This document shows, one piece after another, positions 1 through 9,326 of a stretch of 64,000 nucleotides of DNA. This DNA comes from Haematococcus lacustris. Its lineage: Eukaryota; Chlorophyta; Chlorophyceae; Chlamydomonadales; Haematococcaceae. The stretch is taken from the NCBI GenBank assembly GCA_030144725.1, contig JASKMD010000007.1, forward strand, positions 7,665,368 through 7,729,367. The letters are read 5' to 3'. The notes beneath the pieces were generated by a model. It was not told the DNA's origin. It was given only the letters and a program-made list of their open reading frames with translations, and searched no databases. The translations under genes and the position numbers were made by a program. Every line of letters begins with the position of its first letter. Within the stretch, counting starts at the first letter, position 1.

Positions 1-137
1 GACCCCTGCGCCGCATGACTTGCATGGCATGCAAGCACAGTGCACAGCAGCTCGAGCCATGGATTGGCTGGTTGCCCTCATAGCGTGGTCAGCCCAGTGC
101 GGAGCCTCCTTAATGCTGCTGCCCCTTGCCTGCCCAG

Positions 138-1473
138 GTCAATTGCTACGATGGCATTGACGATGACTGCAACGGGCTGGTGGACAAGGAGGACACTGCG
201 GTGCGTGGAGGTGCTGCCAGTCTGGGCAAGGGGCTATGAGGCACTCCGCATGTCCCTGCTGCTCCTCAGCCGGCCTATGACTCACGGCCTGCCATGCTGT
301 GTTGCCTGCAGTGTGGCCTGTTCCCCACGCTGTACACACCCCGTCAGATCGCCTTCTCCTCCAGCCCCAGCCTGCCCAATGCGGCCTCAGCGGCCTTCCT
401 GGCCATGGCCTACTCAGACCAGGTGTCAGCTGCAGCCTCCATCCAGCTGCGCTGCTGGTCGCTGTCTCAGGTGAGCAGGCCACTGCCAATCACACCCCAC
501 TGCTTGCACCTTGCTGCAACATATCAAATTGAGCTTTCAGAGTATGGGACGGAAATGGCTGTGGTGCTGGCATTGATCAGTTGTTCCTTGCTGCTCATGT
601 ATGTCCACTTACAATGTATCACATCGTGGAGCAGCCCTGTGAGCCCCAGACTGACTGAGCACCTTGCTGCACCTTACTGCTTTGCTTGCAATGTGCATGC
701 ACGCGTTGCTATGCTAGGCAGCTTTTGCTCATCAGTAACCTTCTCATTAGTGTGGTTCTCAAGCTACAGCCACCCTGAGCTGCAATCACCCTGCTGTTCC
801 CGCCTTGCTGCCTGCAGGCGGGCCACATGTTGGGGCTTGGGAGTGAGCAGAACTCGTATGTTGTGGGCTATGGCACCAACCCACCCACCATCGTGCAGCA
901 CCGGGACTCCTCCTGCCCTGCCGGGTGAGCAGCAGACAGCCAGCAGCCATCTCCATTGTTTCCACAGCCTGGAGCACTGCTGCTGTCCATGCACCTGCAG
1001 CCTGGAGCACAACTGTCGTCCATGCAACTATCCCTGGGAACTGCTACCAGACTCCAATGCTGCTACTGCTGCCTGCAGGCCCGCTGAGTGCTCCTGGTCC
1101 TCTGGCTTCTACCCCAACACACCCAACCCACAGCTACAGCTCATCCAGGGCGCCCTGGTGGCAGGTCCCGGCTTGCGTGACGAGTGAGTGCCTGCCCCTT
1201 GGTTGGGCACTGCAGCCTCGTGGTGACTCGCTAGTGCTTTATGTTCAGCCCCAGCTGGGCAACCCCTTGTACTGACACCCTGGGTGTGTGGCCCTCCATG
1301 CTTGCAGCTACGTTCAATCTCGCGCCAACAACCAAACCGCGGTCAGCGTGGTCAACAATGTGGCTTTCACGGGCCTGTTGGCAGCGCTGACAGACACTGG
1401 CACGACTCTGCGCTCCTGCGAGGGTCTGCACGGCGTGTGGCAGCGCTACGTCATTGGCGAGAAGAACATCTGA
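138..1473 (+). CDS. GH9 endo-beta-1,4-glucanase-like protein, C-terminal part (5' end outside window)
   Basis: Five exons fit one reading frame: 138-200, 312-470, 818-924, 1079-1183 and 1308-1473 (TGA 1471-1473), all with GT-AG introns and matching phases. The translated exons align by eye with the last third of glycoside hydrolase family 9: RCWSLSQAGHMLGLG, then SYVVGYGTNPP, QHRDSSCP, LIQGALVAGPG and FTGLLAAL. GH9 enzymes cleave beta-1,4-glucans and are usually secreted. The first visible exon encodes NCYDGIDDDCNGLVDKED, an acidic loop like the MopE-type or EF-hand-like metal-binding motif. In the final exon the second GH9 signature reads YVQSRANNQTAVSVVNN, and the position of the usual catalytic Glu appears to be Val, so activity is doubtful. 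The domain assignment is from memory of the family; the missing N-terminal catalytic Asp region cannot be assessed. Confidence 0.72.
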
Positions 1474-2099
1474 GCCAGGGGGCTGCCAGCACTGAGCCGC
1501 CGGGATAGGTTCCTGGCCTCTATTTCTTGCAATTCATTCTTAGGGGGTTATTCCACGCGACAGTCACAGCACACACGAAATTGCATTATCATGACTTTCA
1601 AGACTATCAGCTTCTCTCAGGATCAGGATTCTTATGTTGCCATGCCTGATTAGTCTAGACTCTAGAGCAGACCTTGTATGTATTCAGATGAGGACCTTGT
1701 ACTTCCATGAGCATATGTGTAAAAAGTAAAGACTATCCTCTCTCGCACCAATTGTCAGCACAACATCCGCAATGCATCATGGAACAAGGTGTACTCTGTG
1801 GGCAGCTCAGCTGCAGCTACAGCCTGCACGACAACACCGTCATCAGTCGCACCCTTGATGCCTGTTGTTGAGAGAGGCCTGGCAATTGGTTCAACCAGTT
1901 GTCAGGATACGGGGAACATGACTCAAAGCAGGTGCCTGGCCCTAAGGCCGACTAGCCTAACAGATCTACTGGATTCGTTGGCATTGCCCATGATGATTGA
2001 TGACTGCTTTACCCATGATGATTGTGCTGCACTACCAACCATTTGGCATTGCCAATGATGAATGTTCTGCACTACCCACCATGATGACACATGGCAATC
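1474..2099. other. 3' UTR of the GH9-like gene and intergenic DNA
   Basis: No coding region is supported here. TGTAA at 1718-1722, about 245 bp past the stop, fits the green-algal polyadenylation signal. The stretch 1976-2090 contains short, imperfect tandem copies of an ATGATGATTG/CACTACC-type motif and nothing else that I recognise. Confidence 0.45.
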
Positions 2100-4110
2100 C
2101 GATTGCACAGCCGCTTGCCCAGCTGCATATTAGGCGGGGTCTTGAAGCCAGGCACACAGCTTCAGGGAGCGCCGCCTGCTCTTCCCATAGCGTTGTAGGT
2201 TCAGGATTTGGAGTCCCTGTCCAGCCACCTGCCAAACTGGCATGGACGGTAGATATGGAGGCCAGCCTTTCCAGCCTTGCCACCCTTGTCAGCTTTTCCA
2301 GCCTTGCCAGCCCTGCCAGCTTTTCCAGCCTTGCCAGCCTTGCCAGCTTTTCCAGCCTTGCCAGCCTTGTCAGTTTTTCCAGCCTTGCCAGCCTTGCCAG
2401 CTTTTCCAGCCTTGCCAGCCTTGTCAGTTTTTTCAGCCTTGCCAGCCTTGCCAACCTCGTCAGCCTTGCCCCTGGGGGGCGCTGGCTGTGGGGGCAGTGG
2501 GGCTGCGCTTAGCTAGCTGTGGTTGCAGTGCGGACACAGTAGTAGGGCTCCATGGACTTGGCCGCCGCCTCTTGCTGGAACTGCAAGGCACACGGGCATG
2601 CTGGTCACTGCTGGTCACATCACTGAGGCTCACCACAAGCTAGGCTCCCAGTGATACACCACCCGCAAGACCTTGTCCACCCACAACCCTTCACCCAGCC
2701 CACCCTCATGCCATGCCCATACCTTCTTAAAGATGTGCTCCAGTGCTCCAGTGATCTTGGGCGCCATACAGCCCCAGCCGCTGCCGGGCCCACATAGGCT
2801 TCAAGAACTCGCTCCACCCAGCGTCCCAGGTGACCTCGGTGGCCGCCATATGGTATAGCTGCTCCTGCAGTACGGCGCCAGCTGCGGGGGCAGCAGCCAG
2901 CTAGGGCTTCATTGCCGCTGACCCTTGCATTGTGTCGCAGCAGGCCTTGTTCAGCGGGCTGTCATGCTCCAGCTGCTGTTTTGTCAGCACCCAATCCCAC
3001 TTCATATGCTGGGCTGGCTTGCCTGGCTTGATGCGTGGGTGATGCTTCTACTGGCCTGTGCCAGGTTCCCTGGACTGCCTGCCTGCCATCTGGGTCCACA
3101 GCAAACTGTGTCATGTGATCAAAGGCTGAGGTGGCTGTCAACCCAGGCTTCAGGGCCAAGCCTTGCACACGTGAGTGCACCCAGGGCACCTTGGCTGTGC
3201 TGTCAGCCCCTGCCCTGTTGTGCTGCGGTCAGGCCGCACAGATGCTGACGCCACCCTGCTAAAACGCAAAGACTGTGTGGTGCTTGTGGTAGTACCCCAT
3301 GTTGCTAGACTTCCTTCCTGGGCGGCTGTACCTTGCGAGTATCATAGATAGAATCGCCGGTGCTCCTGGCGGATCCAACCAGCCCCTTGTCATCGATGAC
3401 CGGGAACCTGGCCCCAGTCCCACAACGGGTGCCAAGGTGCAGGGGCTGGGGCCGGCGGTGGGTCGGGGGAAGGGTCACCAAGGTGGGGGGCCAGCAGGGC
3501 GGGCAGCAGGCTATTCATGCCGCTGCCCGGGCAGCGGTTGGCATGCACTGACTTGCTGCGCCCCATGCCCTGGAAATTTCGCTAAATCTGGCCACTGGGT
3601 CTTTGTACTGACATCAGAAAACAGTCACCACCTTAGCGGCATGGGCTCCATGCGCACTGTGGTCCCCCAGCAAGCCCTTCTGGCGCACCTCATCCCTCAA
3701 CCGGTCCAGCTGCTGCAGCCTCCCCATGGCTGCTGCGTTCTCTGGCTGGGCAAAGAAGCTCTTGGCTAGTGGGCGGAGTATCTGCCTGAAGTGGAGTGGG
3801 CCACGCATGAGCTGGATCACCAACGTGCGGTAGTGGGGCCCTCCCAGCTTCCCTGCCAGGTCCTTGAGGTTAGGTTGGGGTCCGGCTTGGGAGCCAGGGC
3901 GTCCAGGTACCCTTCAGGACCGGCTGGTGCGGGTGGGCTGGCTGGGCTGCTGCCTCCTCCTGGGAGTCTGGTGCCGAGTGGGCAGCATGGGGTGCGAAGG
4001 GGAAAGTTAGGTCAGATACGGCTGCGGGTGGCCTAGGCCTGTTCCCCACGACATGGGGTTGTAGGCTGGCTGCAACCCAGGAGGAGGGCGCAAGGGTTGC
4101 AACAAGCTCC
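2100..4110 (-). pseudogene. Degenerate TnpB/Fanzor-like (RuvC-type) element protein gene
   Basis: Read on the minus strand, a chain of protein segments follows the order of a protein family I remember as highly repeated in chlamydomonadalean genomes. In order: ALAPKPDPNL (near 3880), a segment with SFFAQPENAAAMGRLQQLDR (3614-3823), VGSARS..IYDTRKVQPP (near 3340), AVDPDGRQAVQGTWHRPVEA (2962-3189), then QLYHMAATEVTWDAGW and WARQRLGLYGAQD (2750-2880), a CPHC pair (near 2550), a Lys/Ala/Gly-rich 27-bp repeat (2262-2480) and GRWLDRD (2212-2240). The last element resembles the RuvC-III region (D-R-D-x-N-A-A-x-N) of TnpB/Fanzor proteins, and the CPHC pair would suit their zinc ribbon. The segments lie in different frames and are broken by stops, so this is a dead copy. 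It lies 3' of the alpha/beta hydrolase on the same strand. Membership of the family is recalled, not searched; the link to Fanzor is inference. Confidence 0.55.
2262..2480. repeat. 27-bp minisatellite inside the TnpB/Fanzor-like relic
   Basis: About seven imperfect copies of a 27-bp unit built from CAGCCTTGC and CAGCTTTTC blocks. On the minus strand it reads as a Lys/Ala/Gly-rich linker of the KAGKAGK type, which sits just before the GRWLDRD segment of the relic and probably expanded from its basic linker. Confidence 0.75.
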
Positions 4111-4343
4111 GTAAAGTCATGCGGGGTTCGACATCGTTAACATGCTTAGCCTGACAACAATCGACAACGTTCTGACACTGCTGAAATCTCCAAACTCCGT
4201 GGACATCCGAAATCAGCAACCCTATCGACGCGGAGTGGCCGTGGGGGTTAGGGATATACATCAGGTCGCCATCCCACTCACACACGATGCTAGGCGGTAC
4301 TGTTGCACATCGGCATGTCGGCCATCTTGTCTTGTCCAGCCCG

Positions 4344-7300
4344 TCAAGAACACTGCGCTACCTCCTTCATCGACTCAATAGGTAGGGCGGCCTTTGACAT
4401 GGGTATTGGGGCTGGTGCTCCGTCTTCATGTCGCACTGCACCCGCCTCCTGCCCCTCATGCCGGCATGCTAGGAACTCGATGATGTGCTCAGCCACCATC
4501 TCAGCCTGCTCAATTTGAGGGCTGTGTCCTGCTCGCTCCACCCAGCAAAGCCGACACCGCTGGGGCCCCAGGGCGCTCGCCCACCGGTCAGCCAGCTGCA
4601 CAAGCAGAGAAGGATGGATGGCCCGGTGATGTAGTTCGGGGGCATGGGGTGCATGCTGCCGTAGCAAGGGTGTGGAAAGCAGTGGTGGCAGCAAGGGTGA
4701 GGATGGCAGAGCCACCACACACTCATGTTGAGACATCCATGCAAGACATGTAGAGGTATTAACCTGTGGGTAGTCGGGTGTACCCTTGATGACTACAAAC
4801 CCTGGATAGTAATGTTTGCACATGGCACAGGGAGAGAGTAGCAGAGCTGGTGGCAGTGGCAGCCAATCAGCCTCGTGGCTCCTTGGTCAGGGTGGCGGGT
4901 ACATTCATGTGCATACACCAAGAGTGGATTAAGAGGACACCAAGAGCACACCAGGGGCAGGGGCAGGGGCAGGGGCAGGGGCAGGGGCAGGGGCAGGGGC
5001 AGGGGCAGGGGCAGGGGCAGGGGCAGGGGCAGGGGCAGGGGCAGGGGCAGGGGCAGGGGCAGGAGCAGGGGCAGGGGCAGGGGCAGGGGCAGGGGCAGGG
5101 GCAGGGGCAGGGGCAGGGGCAGGGGCAGGGGCAGGGGCAGGGGCAGGTGCAGGTGCAGGGGCAGGGGCAGGGGCAGGGGCAGGGGCAGGGGCAGGGGCAG
5201 GGGGTTACCTTGGGCTCTATAATCTCATCATGGCGCCCCCACAACAGCAGCACTGGCTGCTGAATCTGCACAGCACAAGGGGTTGCACACTAGCAGTTCT
5301 GCCAGCCCCAAGATTCTCCATGTCCTCCGCAGTGCCCTGAAACTATGGCCAGGTGCCTACCCCACAGCCACTGCCACGGCAGCACTCCCAGCCCCTGCCT
5401 GGTAGCCTAAACTATGACCACACACGTTGCTTTGGAGTGTGTGTAGCACAGCACTGCCAGGTCAGTGGCCTGGGCTCCAGTGGCAGCAGTGGCAGCGTGT
5501 GGTGCCCCTGGACCTCAGTGGCACCCACCACCCCATCCAGGCAACAATGCAGCCGCTATCTATGTGGTGCAGATGTTTGATCCTCCCAGCCATCGTCCAG
5601 GCAGACGTACAGCATGGCACATCAGCTGTCGTGCATCCACAGGTCCCTCCGCCGGCCTTCCCTTTCATCTAACATGTTTGCCTCCCCTAGTGGTTGCCAT
5701 GTCCTACTCGCATGCTCTCCCTTGTCCCCTTCTGCATGCTACCCTGCTCCTCAGCTATAGTAGCCAGGCCCCAGGCGCTGCATCCCTCCGTGTTCAGTTA
5801 TTTTATTGATGTTTTATTTTTATTCTTTCCAATGGTTTCAAAAGCTCCGGCCGTACCTGCTGGATGCGCTGCTCTGGCATGAAGTAGCCCCCTGACTGTA
5901 TGAAGGCGACGTTGGCCTCAAACCAGCCTGTGCACCAGGGTCAACCCGCACTGTGCCTCACAATAACTGCTGCCTAGAAAGCTCTGATCAAGCAGGCAGA
6001 AAACATGGGGGCGAGCAGGCAGGCAATAGCTGCAGCTCAAACACCCACTCTATCACACTAAGGAGAACCCGTTCTTTCACACGACCTCAACCTCGGCACA
6101 AGCAGTTCAAATTCCAATGAGCACCATTGTGTGGAGTATGCCATCCTGCATCATAAACTATCATAACATCTAAGACACTCTCATCCTGTACATCTTGTTT
6201 AAAAACTCACACATACACTCACATTCCTTGCGATGACAGTGGTACATCATTTGTGCAGCTGCCATCGACCTTTGCTGTGGGATGCAAGGCAAGGCTGTGG
6301 CACATGTAGGTGAGCAACAGAGGCGGCAGCGGCAGCAGCAGCAGGCCCCAGGCTGCTCACCAGGCAGGAAGGTGTTCAGGCGTCCCACTCGCCAGGCATC
6401 ATCCGTGGCCCATGTCGCCTTGTCGTAGTAGGCCAGCTGCAGGCAGTGCAGGAACACAGCCTTCACCCTGCCACCATCCCTGGATCCACTCATCACCAGG
6501 ACAGAGGGTATGTTGAAAGGTATGTGGTGACTTCACCTAACAAGGGTGAGAGGCAGCTAGGGAGGAGGCAGAGGAGGAGGCAGCTTGCCTCTGCAGAGCG
6601 TTTGGTTGCATGCCCTGCATGTCGGCCACAGCCTGAACCCACAGCCGTCAGCCTCACACCCTGCTGCTGTGAGGGTCACACCCTGCTGTGAGGGTCACAC
6701 CCTGCTGTGAGGTCACACCCTGCTATGAGGGGCAAATCACACCCCGGCTGCAGTTCCAGCTGCAATAGCCAGCCTCTGTGCAGCCTGCATGACCTGCCTG
6801 TGCGACCTGCTGACCTGTCCCGTACCCATCCCAAGCAAACTCCCTCCCCTCTAATCTGCACCCTGCACCTGGTCCTTGCTTTCCTACTGGTCTCACTGCC
6901 ACTGCTGCTGCCACCCCAGGCACCTGGTTGGCTCTGCTGCGCAACCACACAGTCCTCAGCAGCGCCACGCCCAGCGCTGCAAGGGGCCAAGGGGCTGGCG
7001 GCACGCCCTCAGTGAAGCCCTGGGCACTGATGAGCACCAGCCGCTGCACAGCCTGCAGGCACAGCCACAGCAGGACTAGCTCGATGAGATCTGAGGTTTG
7101 TGGGAGGGCAGCTTCACACGCTCTGTCAAGACCAATGCATACCACCCACCACCAATACCACCACCGCCACCGCCACCACCACCACCACCACCACCATTTG
7201 CCATCATCGGCAGCAACACCAGTGCTCTGGATTAACCTATGCACTAGCCCCACATCTCATGTCCTCCTCTAGCTTGAGGGGTTCTCCCTCCTCCCTCCTC

Positions 7301-8766
7301 CCTCCTCCCTCCTCCCTCCTCCCTCCTCCCTCCTCCCTCCTCCCTCCTCCCTCCTCCCTCCTCCCTCCTCCCTCCTCCCTCCTCCCTCTCCCCTCCTCCC
7401 TCCCCCTGCCAGCAGATGCCATGCCAATGCCTACCTGTGGGTGCTGTATGGCAAAGTCTGCTGCAATGGTGCCACCCAGGGAGGTGCCCGCCAGGACCAG
7501 AGGTCGGCCCCCCAGGTGCTGCTGCCTGAAGGCCTCCAGGTGGGCGCACTTGAGAGCAGGGGTCACAGGCAGACGGGGGTGCCGCTGCCAGGCTGCATGG
7601 TCAGTGAAGCCCCAGCCCAGCAGGTCCACGGCCACAACAGGCAACCCCTGCATCGACAGGGGAAGGGCCAGGGCAAGAGAGGCAGCGGGGTCAAGGGAAG
7701 ACAAGGGAGCAACAAGGTGGGAGATCAGGGGTGGGGGTGGAGCAGAGGGCAGGGGGATGCCAGGTCAGGGGTGCGGGTCTGGCCAAGAGTAGGGGTGGTG
7801 TGATGCATACCACAGACAGTGTGAGAAACACCGTGCCACAGGCATTCGATGTTGACATGCCTTGTTCTGTATTGCCTGCATACAGCATGCTCAGCTGCAG
7901 CACCCACGGGGTCACAGGGAGGGGGGCAGGGGGATGGCAGCACCAGGGGCCTAGCTTTGGACCGCAGCTGCATGAAGGGCCGTCACAGTCAGCCCCTACA
8001 GCTGCACGCCACGGCCTACCGCTCCTAAGTGGACCCTACCGCGCGCTGCTGCAGCAGTGGGTACAGCCGCCGCCACTCCAGGCTGCTGCTGTCAAAACTG
8101 TGCAGGCAACAGAAGCTCCGGCACGTTTAGTGACGGCGCTGCTGCTACTGCTGTTGCTGCTGCTGCTGCTGGCTGTTGTGATGATGATGCCCATGACATG
8201 TGGCTGGTGGTGGTGCTAGTGGTCCCTAGTGATTCGGCTCAAATGGAGTGAGGGACAAGGGGGCTAATCGTGCTGGGTGCTGTCCAGCACCTGTGGAGCA
8301 GCAGCAGCACAGGGGCGTCAGGGGCCACGCCAGCTGCGTCCAGCTCAGGCCCAGTGGGCCCTACAACGGCTGTGCGTAGAAGAGTGAAGCTTTGGCCAGG
8401 CATGTTGACAGGCACTCGGCGCATCTGCAGGTCAGCTCCAGCAATGGGCAGTGAAGGAGAAGGGGGGTGGGTGGGTGTAATTGTGGGGGTGTCGTCTACT
8501 TTTGTCTGAGCTGGTATGCTGCTTTGTACCTGCTTTGCCATGGCGTGACAGTAAGGGTCCGAGATGTCTAAGATAGGGGGAGGCATGAAATTGGGGTAGG
8601 CGGACATTGTCTCCGCTCGCCCGCCATTTGTAGGGGCTCGGCTGGTAGTGCCAGCGGCTGTCTTCACACCACTCGTCGCCACTCTGAGCCTGTGCGGACA
8701 TCTCATGAGTACCCCGCTCTTCCGCAATGGGCAGCACAGACCCTTTTGATGGCATTGCTGCAACAT
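4344..8766 (-). CDS. Alpha/beta hydrolase-fold protein, complete, nine exons
   Basis: Exons in transcription order: 8766-8530, 8424-8291, 8097-8040, 7647-7435, 7052-6924, 6436-6361, 5927-5857, 5265-5209, 4595-4344 (TGA 4344-4346); all phases agree, giving about 408 aa. The order of motifs is that of an alpha/beta hydrolase: strand and oxyanion region VLLLLHSFDSSSLEWRRL, then VAVDLLGWGFTD, nucleophile elbow GTSLGG (Ser), RLVLISAQGF, LAYYDKATWATDDAWRVGRL, the acid region LLLWGRHDEI (Asp) and VERAGHSPQIEQ (His). The catalytic triad is therefore present. It resembles the plant and algal hydrolases annotated as epoxide-hydrolase-like or chloroplast alpha/beta hydrolases; the substrate cannot be predicted. 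The start is the first in-frame ATG (8766); an internal ATG before SAYPNFMPPP is possible, and the N-terminal 55 residues are not conserved sequence that I know. Introns hold a (GGGGCA)n array (4953-5203) and a CCTCCCT array (7289-7388). Confidence 0.85.
4953..5203. repeat. (GGGGCA)n hexanucleotide array in the last intron of the hydrolase gene
   Basis: About 41 nearly perfect GGGGCA units, with a few GAGCA or GTGCA variants. It occupies intron 8 next to the donor side. The long Gly-Gln, Gly-Arg or Cys-Pro open frames here are artefacts of the repeat. Confidence 0.95.
7151..7388. repeat. CCA-type and (CCTCCCT)n arrays in intron 4 of the hydrolase gene
   Basis: A CCA/CAC trinucleotide run (about 7151-7196) is followed by a heptanucleotide array of CCTCCCT units (about 7289-7388). 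Both lie in the intron between the nucleophile-elbow exon and the next exon. Confidence 0.9.
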
Positions 8767-9326
8767 CACGTTAGCACAGGGCTAAGTAGCTAGAGAGCAC
8801 GCAAGGATAATAAAAAAGAAGTGACGATTACTACGCGGCGTCACACTGATCGGAGGCATTGTCTTGAGCTTTAAACTAGACGGGTCAAGACTGCATCCTT
8901 TCTAATTGTTCATAGTTGCAGCTATGGCACATCACCACATCACTGGAACTCACAAGTATAGAAGGGTGCACTCAATCGACAATTGCGGCTCTAACAGTAT
9001 GAGTTGTAGTGAAGGGAACACGCAGCATGGCCATGTCGCTATGCTTCGGTATGCTTGCAGTGCTTGCATGACTTGGAGCATGACATGGGAACCCACAAAT
9101 TGTCGACTTACCTGGGTCACCAATGTAGCAACAAAATAAACACCAAACGTTCGAATTGGCGATCGCCACGCCGCTAGAATTTGCAGCAAATCATTGACGC
9201 TTAGCCGCAAAGTCCGCGCTCGCATTATCGCGTGGCGGCCCACCATGCGCAGAGCTAAAAGGGCGTATGGGTGTCTTTGAGTAGTTGCAGCCGCCCCGGT
9301 GAGGCCACCCGGCTTCGACAAGGCAG
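8767..9326. promoter_or_regulatory. Divergent promoter region between the alpha/beta hydrolase (-) and UTP15 (+)
   Basis: These 560 bp separate the two presumed start codons of divergent genes and are less GC-biased than the flanking exons. They must hold both 5' UTRs and promoters. I see no certain TATA box or defined regulatory site. Confidence 0.5.

Noticed and set aside
294..1187. A 297-codon open frame across the GH9 region
   Set aside because: It reads through introns in a different frame from the conserved GH9 exons and shows no domain.
4850..5271. Gly-Gln and Cys-Pro repeat frames
   Set aside because: They lie in the intronic (GGGGCA)n array; only the last exon segment (5265-5209, IQQPVLLLWGRHDEIIEPK) is real coding sequence.
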